Assembly: GCA_022425565.1 (NCBI GenBank)
Contig: JAKMFG010000258.1
Coordinates: 1-10,410, forward strand
Reading direction: 5' to 3'
Length of the DNA: 10,410 bases
From: Alphaproteobacteria bacterium
Lineage (GTDB): Bacteria > Pseudomonadota > Alphaproteobacteria > Puniceispirillales > Puniceispirillaceae
The notes under the pieces are model-generated. The model was not told the DNA's origin. It worked only from the letters and a program-made list of their open reading frames with translations, and did no database searches. This document shows positions 1 through 6,897 of the stretch, piece after piece. Numbering within the stretch: the first letter of the stretch is position 1; every line of letters begins with the position of its first letter. A program made the translations under genes and the position numbers.

Positions 1-2
1 AG

Positions 3-1082
3 CTGTTCATTCTTGTCGATGACGAGGATCGCGAAAATGAAGGCGACCTGTGCGGTGTTGGCGAATGGGCTAATGCCGAGGCCATCAATTTCATGGCAAA
101 ATACGGCCGAGGGCTGATCTGCCTCGCCCTGACAAGAGCGCGTACCGAGGCGCTTGGCCTGTCGCTGATGGAGCGCCGTAATGAAAGCCGTCACCAGACG
201 GCCTTTACCGTGTCGATTGAGGCGCGGGAAGGTGTGACGACCGGTATTTCAGCGACAGACCGTGCCCATACCGTGCGCACCGCGATCGACCCGCAATGCA
301 CCGCCAAGGACATCACGACACCGGGCCATATCTTCCCGCTGGTAGCGCGGGACGGCGGCACGCTGGTTCGTGCAGGCCATACCGAGGCCGTGGTCGACAT
401 CGCCCGTGCGACGGGGGTTGCCGATCCGTCTGGCGTGATCTGTGAGATCATGAAGGATGACGGCGAGATGGCGCGCCTTCCCGACCTGATTGGCTTTGCC
501 GAAGAACATGGGCTGAAGATCGGATCGATCGCTGATCTGATTGCCTACCGCCGATCCAGCGAGACATTGGTCGTGCGGACTGTGGAAACAGTAATGAACG
601 GCCGGATTGGCGGTGAATGGCGCCTGATGGTATTCGAGAACACGATCTCCGGTGTTGAGCATGTGGCACTGATCAAGGGCGATATCTCGACGCCCGATCC
701 GGTTCTGGTGCGTATGCACAGCCTGAATATGATGACGGATCTGCTCGGCGAGGTATCCGAGCGCCGCGACGGGCATGAACTCGAGACGGCCATGCAGACG
801 ATTTCAGAAAAAGGCCGTGGTGTAGTGGTGCTTCTCCGAGAATCGTCGAAAGCCAGCCTGTCGGAGACGATTAGTGCTGCGGTCAGTGGATCGCCCGCTC
901 CAGAAATGGCGCAGGGTCTCCGCGAGTATGGCGTCGGTGCCCAGATCCTGAGTGAGTTGGGTGTCAACCGTATGGTGCTGCTTTCGGACAGGCCGGCCAA
1001 CGTGATCAGTCTGGACGGATATGATCTTGAGATTGTGGACTGGCGTCGCCTTAACGGCGAGCCGGGCAACCCAGCGGAGTAA
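3..1082 (+). CDS. ribB: 3,4-dihydroxy-2-butanone-4-phosphate synthase with degenerate GTP cyclohydrolase II-like domain (RibBX type), 5' partial
   Basis: The enzyme converts ribulose 5-phosphate to 3,4-dihydroxy-2-butanone 4-phosphate and formate, giving the four-carbon unit that lumazine synthase (next gene) uses for riboflavin. The open frame runs in from the left edge, so roughly 30 N-terminal residues are missing. Visible signatures are [10 protein letters not shown] (window residues 6-15), the PGHIFPL loop (107-113) and [16 protein letters not shown] (123-138), which carries the catalytic-region His. From about residue 187 the protein resembles GTP cyclohydrolase II ([14 protein letters not shown]). 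The zinc cysteines of the HSECLTGD...RCDCG motif are absent, replaced by [12 protein letters not shown], and RQEGRGIGL is replaced by RESSKASLS. The second domain is also short, about 155 residues against roughly 195 in RibA. I infer that only the first domain is catalytic, as in alphaproteobacterial RibBX proteins, so a separate RibA should exist elsewhere. It ends 7 bases before ribH. Confidence 0.93.
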   Translation: MFILVDDEDRENEGDLCGVGEWANAEAINFMAKYGRGLICLALTRARTEALGLSLMERRNESRHQTAFTVSIEAREGVTTGISATDRAHTVRTAIDPQCTAKDITTPGHIFPLVARDGGTLVRAGHTEAVVDIARATGVADPSGVICEIMKDDGEMARLPDLIGFAEEHGLKIGSIADLIAYRRSSETLVVRTVETVMNGRIGGEWRLMVFENTISGVEHVALIKGDISTPDPVLVRMHSLNMMTDLLGEVSERRDGHELETAMQTISEKGRGVVVLLRESSKASLSETISAAVSGSPAPEMAQGLREYGVGAQILSELGVNRMVLLSDRPANVISLDGYDLEIVDWRRLNGEPGNPAE

Positions 1083-1089
1083 GTGCAAG

Positions 1090-1527
1090 GTGGCTCATCA
1101 TTATCTGATTGTCGAAGCGCGTTTCTATGAAGCCATCGCCGATGCCCAGGCCGAAGGGGCCATCCGCGCCCTTGAGGCTGCCGGCGCGAGCTTTGAGCGT
1201 ATCAGCGTGCCGGGCGCGCTCGAGATTCCCGCGGCAATCGCCTTCGCGCACAGCGGGGACAAGCATTACGACGGCTATATTGCCCTTGGATGCGTGATCC
1301 GTGGCGAGACAACGCATTACGAGACTGTATGCAATGAATCCGCGAGGGCGCTGATGGATTTGTCCATTGCCGACAATCTGGCCATCGGCAATGGCATTCT
1401 GACGGTAGAGAACGAGGACCAGGCCTGGGCGCGCGCGGACCATACGCGCAAGGACAAGGGCGGGGGTGCCGCCGAGGCAGCAATGGCAATGGCAGGACTG
1501 CGCGCCGGGTTTGGCATCGATGGCTGA
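1090..1527 (+). CDS. ribH: 6,7-dimethyl-8-ribityllumazine synthase
   Basis: Lumazine synthase condenses 5-amino-6-ribitylaminouracil with dihydroxybutanone phosphate to make the direct precursor of riboflavin, in the cytosol and usually as a large oligomer. I chose the GTG at 1090: it gives a normal-length product (145 residues) beginning [16 protein letters not shown], and a GGAG lies about ten bases upstream at 1076-1079 inside the end of ribB. Family motifs are EARFY (9-13, with the substrate-stacking Phe12), [11 protein letters not shown] (40-50), [12 protein letters not shown] (67-78, with His77 in the catalytic position), [10 protein letters not shown] (82-91) and [17 protein letters not shown] (99-115). 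The stop codon overlaps the nusB start by eight bases, so translation of the two is probably coupled. Placement between ribB and nusB is common in Alphaproteobacteria. Confidence 0.95.
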   Translation: MAHHYLIVEARFYEAIADAQAEGAIRALEAAGASFERISVPGALEIPAAIAFAHSGDKHYDGYIALGCVIRGETTHYETVCNESARALMDLSIADNLAIGNGILTVENEDQAWARADHTRKDKGGGAAEAAMAMAGLRAGFGIDG

Positions 1528-2011
1528 TACCACAGACACATTGAAACCGGTTCCGGTTCGCCGTCGCTCGGCAGCGCGGCTGGCGGCCGTGCAGATGTCA
1601 TATCAGGGGCAAATGTCCGGGCAGTCAGTTGCCGAGTTTCTGCCGGTATTCCTGCAGCATTATTCCGAAGATATCCGCAAGTCCTTCCGGGTGAAGGATA
1701 TCGACAGCGGGCATCTCAACGAACTGGCGGCATCTGTCGAGTCCCGCAGCGAAGAGCTGGATGAATTGCTGGCAGGTTGCCTCGCGTCTGGCTGGTCGCT
1801 CGACCGGATGACCGTGATCGACCGCGCGGTCCTGCGCGCCGGGGCATGCGAGCTGGTCAGCATGCCGCATCTTCCTGCCCGTGCCGTGGTCAGCGAATAT
1901 GCGGCCATTGCCGATGTCTGCGGCTGCGATGTCGGCTTCATCAATGCTGTTCTGGACCGGGTGGCAAGATCGGCGCGCACTGTCGAGATGGAAAACGCCG
2001 ACAGAAAATAG
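1520..2011 (+). CDS. nusB: Transcription antitermination factor NusB
   Basis: NusB pairs with NusE (S10), binds boxA RNA and supports antitermination of rRNA operons. The product is 163 residues. After a charged start ([17 protein letters not shown], 13-29), the family core is recognisable: a helical middle region, the segment [22 protein letters not shown] (91-112), and the C-terminal [32 protein letters not shown] (119-150). The last matches the usual pattern of a conserved Asn-Ala/Gly-Val-Leu-Asp motif. The ATG at 1520 lies within the last codons of ribH, giving an ATGGCTGA overlap. No strong Shine-Dalgarno is visible, which fits translational coupling. The gene is convergent with the bamE-type gene, 40 bases apart. 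No thiL follows, although thiL often accompanies nusB in other bacteria. Confidence 0.93.
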   Translation: MADTTDTLKPVPVRRRSAARLAAVQMSYQGQMSGQSVAEFLPVFLQHYSEDIRKSFRVKDIDSGHLNELAASVESRSEELDELLAGCLASGWSLDRMTVIDRAVLRAGACELVSMPHLPARAVVSEYAAIADVCGCDVGFINAVLDRVARSARTVEMENADRK

Positions 2012-2020
2012 TCTGCTGGA

Positions 2021-2030
2021 GGTCGCGACC
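2021..2030. repeat. 10-bp perfect palindrome in the nusB/bamE convergent gap
   Basis: GGTCGCGACC is self-complementary and lies in the 40-base gap between the converging stop codons of nusB and the bamE-type gene. It has no loop and no adjacent T-run, so it is not a standard intrinsic terminator. It may be chance in GC-rich DNA. Confidence 0.3.
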
Positions 2031-2051
2031 CCGCAAGCCGTTATGTGACGT

Positions 2052-2516
2052 TTATTTCGCCTTGCGACGAAGGGTGGAGAACAGCTGCTCTGTTACTCCG
2101 AAGGTATCGCCCGGTGTTGGCGATCTCTCGTCGAGATAGGCAATGGTCTGACCGCTGGTCTCGTCCCGAACCTCAATCGCGGTGACGATGTCTTCGCCGT
2201 CGAGCGAAATCACAATCAATGTTCGTGTCGACGCGCGCTTGCGCCCGCCCGGCGGTTCAACCATGACCTCGCTAATGTAATAAATCTTGCCGGATTCGAA
2301 CGCCCCTTCGAAGCTGGGGCGGCCAAGAACGACCTGAAGATCGACAAGGCGGGTCTCGCCGGGAATGATCTGGTTCAGTTCCGCCGCATCAATGGCATGA
2401 CCATGCGAGGAAATCCGCGATTCGCAGGATACAAGGCCAACCGACAGAATGGCCACAAACAAGCCTGTCAGGGAGCGCCGTCCTGTCTTGAATGCGTCAA
2501 ACAAGCCTCTGGTCAT
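2052..2516 (-). CDS. bamE: Outer-membrane lipoprotein, BamE/SmpA/OmlA family
   Basis: BamE-family lipoproteins are accessory subunits of the BAM complex, which inserts beta-barrel proteins into the outer membrane. The chosen start gives 154 residues beginning MTRGLFDAFKTGRRSLTG, and AGGA sits about nine bases upstream on the minus strand. A basic N-terminus is followed by a hydrophobic stretch (LFVAILSVGLVSC, 19-31) ending in a lipobox with the lipidation Cys at residue 31. The next residue is Glu, not Asp, consistent with Lol-dependent sorting to the outer membrane. The mature part contains the family pattern IPGETRLVDLQVVLGRPSFEGAF.SGKIYYIS (the LG.P turn and Tyr-Tyr strand). An in-frame upstream extension to 2708 overlaps the divergent chaperone gene and would bury the signal peptide, so I discarded it. 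The gene is divergent from the CBP3-like gene, a common arrangement in Alphaproteobacteria. Confidence 0.88.
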   Translation of the reverse strand: MTRGLFDAFKTGRRSLTGLFVAILSVGLVSCESRISSHGHAIDAAELNQIIPGETRLVDLQVVLGRPSFEGAFESGKIYYISEVMVEPPGGRKRASTRTLIVISLDGEDIVTAIEVRDETSGQTIAYLDERSPTPGDTFGVTEQLFSTLRRKAK

Positions 2517-2599
2517 AGCTGTGGTCCTGAAGTATTGATTCGCGAGGAACGGCAGGACAAGCATACCTGCTGTGCGCGATACCTTAATGGGATGAACTG

Positions 2600-3142
2600 G
2601 TGATGAAAAGCCAAGAAACTGGTTGGCTGGGAAATATGCTCGGCTGGGGGCGGCGGCGCCAGATGCAGACATGCGAGGTCCTCTACGCGAATGCGGTGGA
2701 GATGGCACGGGATCCGGCGTTCTTCGCCGATTACGGGGTTGCGGACAATGTCGATGGCAGGTTCGACGCGCTGGCTCTGGTCGTGTCGCTTGTCATGCGC
2801 AGGCTGAATTCCTGCGGTGACGCGGGAAGCGCGCTCAGCCAGGAGCTGTTTGACACCATGTTTGCGGATATGGACCTCTCGCTTCGCGAAATGGGTGCAG
2901 GCGATATCGGGGTTGCGAAGCGGGTGAGGGTGATGGCAGAGGCCTTTATGGGGCGTCTTGACGCCTATACAGCCGCGCTGGACGACGCTGACCGCAAAGC
3001 GCTTGCTGCCGCGCTGGAACGTAATCTTCTGCGTGGTGGTGAGACTGCCGGCGACGGCCTGATAGATTTTGTGTTCGAACTCGAGCGGCGTATCGCGGCT
3101 TTGGACGACAATCTGCTGCTTTCTGGCAGGCTTGCGCAATAG
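2600..3142 (+). CDS. Ubiquinol-cytochrome c chaperone (CBP3/UQCC1 family)
   Basis: Proteins of this family (mitochondrial CBP3, UQCC1) assist maturation of cytochrome b and assembly of the bc1 complex. The product is about 180 residues. Its middle is a close match to the family core: FADYGVADNVDGRFDALALVV (42-62) and ELFDTMFADMDLSLREMGAGD (82-102), followed by VAKRVRVMAEAFMGRLDAYTAAL (104-126). There is no signal peptide or membrane segment, so it should act at the cytosolic face. The start may be GTG 2600 or the ATG directly after it at 2603; both give the same protein apart from one residue, and the SD-like GGGATG upstream is weak. It is divergent from the bamE-type gene with about 83 bases between starts, where I see no convincing promoter. 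Position ahead of DUF177 and plsX is typical for the class. Presence implies an aerobic chain with complex III. Confidence 0.88.
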   Translation: MMKSQETGWLGNMLGWGRRRQMQTCEVLYANAVEMARDPAFFADYGVADNVDGRFDALALVVSLVMRRLNSCGDAGSALSQELFDTMFADMDLSLREMGAGDIGVAKRVRVMAEAFMGRLDAYTAALDDADRKALAAALERNLLRGGETAGDGLIDFVFELERRIAALDDNLLLSGRLAQ

Positions 3143-3160
3143 TGTAACCGGCCAGTTCAT

Positions 3161-3190
3161 GCCTGTTTTCTGGTCTTTACCAAAACAGGC
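3161..3190. repeat. 9-bp perfect inverted repeat between chaperone gene and DUF177 gene
   Basis: GCCTGTTTT at 3161-3169 is exactly complementary to AAAACAGGC at 3182-3190. A further 3-bp GGT/ACC stem can form inside, leaving a four-base loop. It begins 18 bases after the chaperone stop. Neither strand has a T-run after the stem, so it is not a standard terminator, although the A/T block within the stem leaves a terminator-like or operator role open. A TATAGT at 3193-3198 directly after it could be a -10 element for the DUF177 gene, but no good -35 is visible. Confidence 0.45.
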
Positions 3191-3259
3191 GTTATAGTGC
3201 CCTCTGAATTGTGTTGCCGCAGCGCTGACGCGCTGCCGAATATCTTCGACGGGCCGGTT

Positions 3260-3766
3260 ATGCAGAGCTTTTCACTTAATGCCATGATCGACGTGCAAAC
3301 CCTGCCGCCGACAGGGGCGCTGATCGGAAGGCTCGATACAAACGAGACGGAACGTGCGGAGCTTGCGCAGCGCTTCGGTTATCTCTCGGTTGACGCGCTT
3401 GGCGCGGATTTGCGGATCAAGCGCGCCGCGAAAGGTGCCTGGGATGTCCGGGGAAAACTGCATGCCGAAATTTCGCAAGCCTGCATCGTTACTGGAGAGC
3501 AGGTCTCGGAATCAGTAGATTTTGAGATCGAAGAACGGTATGTTCTGGCGTCTGTGCCGGAAGACGAGATCGTCGTCGATCTGGGAGATGCCGAGCCTTT
3601 GGTCAACGGCTGCATCGATCTAGGTGAAATGGTTGCCCAGATGCTGGCATTGTCAGCTACGGCATGGCCGCGGAGTGAAGGAGCCCCTGACAATTTTCGT
3701 GCAGGAGAGGACGAGCAGCCCCATCCTTTTGCCGGCCTTTCCAGCTTAAAATCACCTGAAAAATAA
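3260..3766 (+). CDS. DUF177 (YceD-like) protein
   Basis: DUF177/YceD proteins are linked to 23S rRNA accumulation in E. coli and plastids; the biochemical role is not settled. The product is 168 residues from ATG 3260, beginning MQSFSLNAMIDVQTLPPTG. This aligns with the usual alphaproteobacterial start, in which an F-S-.-.-(V/L) strand precedes a Leu-Pro turn. An upstream GTG at 3197 would add 21 residues that do not look like the family. Characteristic regions are ETERAELAQRFGYLSVDALGADLRIKR (29-55), the central ISQACIVTGEQVSESVDFEIEERYVL (71-96) and the acidic end of the domain, DEIVVDLGDAEPLVNGCIDLGEMVAQMLALS (102-132). The Shine-Dalgarno is weak, so the exact start is moderately sure. plsX starts 40 bases downstream. 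In gamma-proteobacteria rpmF lies between these two genes; it is absent here, as in many Alphaproteobacteria. Confidence 0.85.
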   Translation: MQSFSLNAMIDVQTLPPTGALIGRLDTNETERAELAQRFGYLSVDALGADLRIKRAAKGAWDVRGKLHAEISQACIVTGEQVSESVDFEIEERYVLASVPEDEIVVDLGDAEPLVNGCIDLGEMVAQMLALSATAWPRSEGAPDNFRAGEDEQPHPFAGLSSLKSPEK

Positions 3767-3806
3767 CACTGAACACCCCAAATTCCTGACCGGAAGGCGC
3801 CAGTTT

Positions 3807-4856
3807 GTGAGTTCCGATAATAAAATGATTAGGCTTGCGCTTGATGCGATGGGTGGTGACAACGCCCCTGCCTGCGTCGTGCGCGGTGCCGACATTGCCT
3901 GTGGTGCGAATCCGAACCTTGAAATTGTCTTCTATGGTGACGAGGCCAGGATCAGCCCGCTGATTGCCAAAGCCAGCCACCTTGGTCGGGCCAGCATCAT
4001 CCACACAGCTGACGCCGTGTCCCCGGACGATACCGCTTCGCAGGCGATCCGCCGTGGCAAGGCAACATCGATGTGCATGGCCATCGCTAGTGTCGCTGCT
4101 GGTGAAACCGATGCTGTTGTGTCGGCCGGCAATACCGGCGCGCTGATGGCGATGTCGAAACTGCAGCTTCGTCCCATGACAGGTGTCACAAGGCCTGCCA
4201 TTGCCGCATTTTTCCCGACTGTAGGCGAGCTTGTCTGCATGCTGGATCTTGGTGCCAACATCGAATGTGATGCCGAGAACCTGGTCCAGTTTGCCATTCT
4301 CGGTCAGGCGTTCCATCGCAGCCTGACCGGTAATGAGTCGCCGCGCCTCGGATTGCTGAATGTCGGCGAGGAAGAGCAAAAGGGACATGATTATCTTCGT
4401 GTGGCCTCCCGCCGTTTGGCAGATCCGGAACTTGGTATTAATTATCAAGGGTTTGTAGAAGGTTCGGACATCACAAACGGGCAGTTGGACGTTGTCGTGA
4501 CCGACGGGTTTTCAGGGAATATCGCACTGAAGATGGCCGAAGGTATTTCGTCCATGTTCACTCGTCTTTTGCGGCGCAGCCTGAATAAATCTTTCCTGTC
4601 TCGCCTTGGCTATCTGCTGGCACGTGGTGCACTGTCCGAGATGCGCAGTCATATCGACCCGCGCCATTACAACGGGGCGGTGTTCCTTGGCCTCAACGGC
4701 ATTGCCGTGAAATCGCATGGTGGCACCGACAGGATCGGTTTTGCCAATGCGATCAATGTGGCATCGGAACTCGTCGACCACGGGTTCCTGCCTGATGTCA
4801 GCGCCGCCATTGCCCGTGCCAATACCATTCTTGAGCGGAAAGACGACGATGGCTGA
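3807..4856 (+). CDS. plsX: Phosphate acyltransferase PlsX
   Basis: PlsX converts acyl-ACP and phosphate to acyl-phosphate, which PlsY uses for the first acylation of glycerol 3-phosphate in phospholipid synthesis. It is a peripheral membrane enzyme. The 349-residue product has the family's usual length and its opening signature IRLALDAMGGDNAP (8-21). Further family stretches are VVSAGNTGALMAMSKLQLRPM (103-123), MLDLGANIECDAENLVQFAILG (144-165), LLNVGEEEQKG (182-192), DVVVTDGFSGNIALKMAEG (228-246) and GAVFLGLNGIAVKSHGG near the C-terminus. The GTG at 3807 is preferred because GGAAGG lies nine bases upstream (3792-3797). An ATG six codons further in is the alternative. The stop codon overlaps the fabH start by eight bases, linking phospholipid and fatty-acid initiation in one operon. 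Confidence 0.96.
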   Translation: MSSDNKMIRLALDAMGGDNAPACVVRGADIACGANPNLEIVFYGDEARISPLIAKASHLGRASIIHTADAVSPDDTASQAIRRGKATSMCMAIASVAAGETDAVVSAGNTGALMAMSKLQLRPMTGVTRPAIAAFFPTVGELVCMLDLGANIECDAENLVQFAILGQAFHRSLTGNESPRLGLLNVGEEEQKGHDYLRVASRRLADPELGINYQGFVEGSDITNGQLDVVVTDGFSGNIALKMAEGISSMFTRLLRRSLNKSFLSRLGYLLARGALSEMRSHIDPRHYNGAVFLGLNGIAVKSHGGTDRIGFANAINVASELVDHGFLPDVSAAIARANTILERKDDDG

Positions 4857-5832
4857 CGCCGCAACATTGATGATTTCAGTGGGGAGTTATCTGCCGGAGC
4901 GGGTGGTGACAAACGAGGAACTGACAGCGGTTGTCGATACCAGCGACGAATGGATTCGCCAACGCACCGGCATCGCCCAGCGTCATATCGTTGCGGATGG
5001 AGAAAAGACATCCGATCTGGCCTGCCATGCTGCGATGCAGGCACTGGACAGGGCCGGGCTCGAGGCTGGCGATATTGACCTGATCATTATCGCGACCAGC
5101 ACGCCGGACGACACCTTTCCGTCAACAGCGACAAAGGTACAGCACCAGCTTGGTGCGCACGGGGCAGTGGCCTTTGACGTGCAGGCTGTCTGCGCCGGAT
5201 TTGTCTATGCTCTTGATGTGGCAGACGCGATGCTGACCGCCGGCCGGGGCAGGCGCGCGCTTGTCATCGGTGCCGAGAGCTTCTCGAAGATTCTGGACTG
5301 GTCCGACCGGTCGACCTGTGTGCTGTTCGGTGACGGGGCAGGGGCCGTGATCCTTGAACGCAGTGAGGATTCGCAAGGGTACGGCGTTCTGGCGACAAAG
5401 CTCCATGCCGACGGAGCGCATCGCGACATTCTCTATGTAGATGGTGGCCCGTCAAGCTCGGGTGAAGTCGGCCATGTCAGGATGGAAGGCAACAAGGTGT
5501 TCCGTCATGCTGTCGACAAGCTTTCCAGCGTAATGGACGAGGTGCTGGAGGCTGCCGACATGCCAGTAGCCGATGTCGACTGGCTGGTGCCGCACCAGGC
5601 CAATATCCGGATTATCGAGGGCATGCAGAAAAAAATGGGGCTGTCCGACGACCGGGTCGTCAAGACCGTCGGCGAACATGCCAATACGTCGGCGGCCTCT
5701 ATCCCGCTGGCGCTTTCGGCTGCCGTTGGCGATGGCCGCATTCGTGACGGGCAGGTCCTGGCATTCGAGGCCATCGGGGGTGGGCTTGTCTGGGGCGCAG
5801 CGCTTGTCCGCTACGGCCGCCCCTCTGGATAA
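4849..5832 (+). CDS. fabH: Beta-ketoacyl-ACP synthase III (FabH)
   Basis: FabH starts type II fatty acid synthesis by condensing an acyl-CoA primer, usually acetyl-CoA, with malonyl-ACP. The product is 327 residues, normal for the family. The catalytic triad is complete: Cys115 in DVQAVCAGFVYALD, His249 in LVPHQANIRI and Asn279 in GEHANTSAASIPLAL. Other signatures are TSDEWIRQRTGI (31-42), IIIATSTPDDTFPSTA (79-94), LFGDGAGAVIL (159-169) and the C-terminal FEAIGGGLVWGAALVRYG (306-323). The ATG at 4849 is inside the last codons of plsX (the same ATGGCTGA overlap as ribH/nusB), with no strong Shine-Dalgarno, suggesting coupling. A longer in-frame start at 4717 overlaps plsX by over 100 bases and adds residues without family character. 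A likely terminator follows at 5884. Confidence 0.96.
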   Translation: MADAATLMISVGSYLPERVVTNEELTAVVDTSDEWIRQRTGIAQRHIVADGEKTSDLACHAAMQALDRAGLEAGDIDLIIIATSTPDDTFPSTATKVQHQLGAHGAVAFDVQAVCAGFVYALDVADAMLTAGRGRRALVIGAESFSKILDWSDRSTCVLFGDGAGAVILERSEDSQGYGVLATKLHADGAHRDILYVDGGPSSSGEVGHVRMEGNKVFRHAVDKLSSVMDEVLEAADMPVADVDWLVPHQANIRIIEGMQKKMGLSDDRVVKTVGEHANTSAASIPLALSAAVGDGRIRDGQVLAFEAIGGGLVWGAALVRYGRPSG

Positions 5833-5883
5833 ATCGACCGCCACTCGGCACTGGTCAGCGTCTACATTAGCTATATTGGCTAA

Positions 5884-5910
5884 GCATCTGTAAGCAAGAT
5901 GCAATTTTTT
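5884..5910 (+). terminator. Rho-independent terminator after fabH
   Basis: GCATCT (5884-5889) and AGATGC (5897-5902) form a 6-bp stem with a 7-base loop, followed by AA and six T residues (5903-5910). It sits about 50 bases after the fabH stop and would end the plsX-fabH transcript before ihfA. The stem is short, so strength is uncertain. Confidence 0.65.
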
Positions 5911-5966
5911 GCGTTTGAGGGTTCGGGTGAATTGACTCAATCAACAATCCGAATTAGCGTGATTCT

Positions 5967-6260
5967 ATGAGTAAAACTTTGACACGCGCCGACCTCTCCG
6001 AGGCGGTTTACCGAAATATTGGCCTGTCCCGCAATGAATCAGCGGAGCTCGTTGAGACATTTCTCGAAGAAATGTGCGTATGTCTCGAAAAAGGCGAGGA
6101 AGTTAAGCTCTCGTCCTTTGGAACATTTTCTGTTCAGTCGAAGCGTGAGCGTGTTGGCCGAAACCCGAAGACGGGTGTGGAAGCGCGGATCACGCCGCGC
6201 CGCGTTCTGTCGTTCCGGCCGTCTCATATTCTGAAAGACCGGGTCGACGGCGATTCATGA
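5967..6260 (+). CDS. ihfA: Integration host factor subunit alpha
   Basis: IHF-alpha pairs with IHF-beta to form a sequence-guided DNA-bending protein used in recombination, replication and promoter architecture. The 97-residue product is a typical HU/IHF-family chain. It has [26 protein letters not shown] (5-30), [25 protein letters not shown] (46-70) with the DNA-intercalating proline at residue 67, and [14 protein letters not shown] (73-86). Assignment to the alpha rather than beta subunit or HU rests on this ITPRRV.SFRPS ending and on the following MerR gene, a usual alphaproteobacterial pairing. The region before the start has TTGACT at 5932-5937 as a possible -35, but no clear -10 and no Shine-Dalgarno, so the promoter is unresolved. 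The end overlaps merR by four bases (ATGA). Confidence 0.93.
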   Translation: MSKTLTRADLSEAVYRNIGLSRNESAELVETFLEEMCVCLEKGEEVKLSSFGTFSVQSKRERVGRNPKTGVEARITPRRVLSFRPSHILKDRVDGDS

Positions 6261-6628
6261 CACAGAAATCCTCAGATGCGTTCCGCACGATTTCCGAGGT
6301 AGCCGAGCATCTGGACATCCCGCCTCATGTTCTTCGCTTCTGGGAGACGAAGTTCAGCACGCTTCGTCCGTTGAAGCGCAGCGGTGGTCGCCGTTATTAC
6401 CGACCAGATGATGTCGCGCTGCTGGAGCGAATTCGTGACCTTCTCTACAAGGAAGGCTTTACCATCAAGGGTGCGCAAAAGCACATTGGTAACCGCCAGC
6501 TTGGCCGCCAGAGCGTGGGCGAGGGAGCTGGCCTGCTTCCCGTTGGTGATAAGCTGAGCGAGGCGATGGATACGCTGAATGCAGCGCGCCAGGCACTTTC
6601 CGGCCTCCGCGGCAAGCTCGAGAGCTGA
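6257..6628 (+). CDS. MerR family transcriptional regulator (ihfA-linked type)
   Basis: This is a 123-residue winged-helix regulator of the MerR superfamily. The DNA-binding domain spans roughly residues 10-77: a helix-turn-helix [26 protein letters not shown] (11-36), then the wing with [23 protein letters not shown] (41-63) and [11 protein letters not shown] (67-77). The C-terminal part (about 98-121) looks like a short dimerisation helix. There are no cysteines, so metal sensing of the classical MerR kind is unlikely. Its signal and targets cannot be read from the sequence. The start overlaps the ihfA stop (ATGA), so the two are probably co-translated. This ihfA-merR pair is widely conserved in Alphaproteobacteria. 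No terminator is visible after it. Confidence 0.88.
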   Translation: MTQKSSDAFRTISEVAEHLDIPPHVLRFWETKFSTLRPLKRSGGRRYYRPDDVALLERIRDLLYKEGFTIKGAQKHIGNRQLGRQSVGEGAGLLPVGDKLSEAMDTLNAARQALSGLRGKLES

Positions 6629-6709
6629 AGCCCGACTTAGCATCAAAGGCGCCGTCCGCCGCCATTGGAAAAACCACGAAAAACCGAGGGTGAACGCCGC
6701 TTAATGTGG

Positions 6710-6738
6710 TTGCACAGATGCGTCCACTCGCCTATAAC
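6710..6738 (+). promoter_or_regulatory. Sigma-70-type promoter of tRNA-Pro(CGG)
   Basis: TTGCAC (6710-6715), a 17-base spacer and TATAAC (6733-6738) lie 11 bases before the tRNA 5' end. Transcription would start a few bases ahead of the mature tRNA. The second tRNA-Pro in the window has the same layout, which strengthens both calls. Confidence 0.75.
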
Positions 6739-6749
6739 CGCGCCTGGTG

Positions 6750-6826
6750 CGGAGCGTAGCGCAGCCTGGTAGCGCACCTGCTTCGGGAGCAGGGGGTCGG
6801 AGGTTCGAATCCTCTCGCTCCGACCA
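6750..6826 (+). tRNA. tRNA-Pro, anticodon CGG
   Basis: The 77-base cloverleaf has an acceptor stem CGGAGCG paired with CGCTCCG (6816-6822), discriminator A and an encoded CCA (6824-6826). The anticodon stem CCTGC/GCAGG encloses the loop TTCGGGA, giving anticodon CGG, which reads CCG. The T loop TTCGAAT is standard. It has its own upstream promoter and a terminator 37 bases downstream. Confidence 0.96.
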
Positions 6827-6862
6827 AACCATCAGATGCCGGACGCGTCGCCCTCCACGGCT

Positions 6863-6882
6863 AAACGCTCCGGCGTTTTTTT
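6863..6882 (+). terminator. Rho-independent terminator after tRNA-Pro(CGG)
   Basis: AAACGC (6863-6868), loop TCCG and GCGTTT (6873-6878) form a perfect 6-bp stem with a stable tetraloop. The stem runs into seven consecutive T residues (6876-6882). It ends the tRNA transcript just before the broken ligase gene, which therefore would need its own promoter. Confidence 0.8.
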
Positions 6883-6897
6883 GGCAAGCAGACGACC

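Noticed and set aside
3766..3807. Missing rpmF between DUF177 and plsX as an anomaly
   Set aside because: rpmF sits here in gamma-proteobacteria, but many Alphaproteobacteria carry it elsewhere, so its absence is ordinary.
3657..4448. Minus-strand frame of 263 codons antisense to plsX
   Set aside because: plsX on the plus strand is complete with all family motifs; the antisense product has no recognisable domain.
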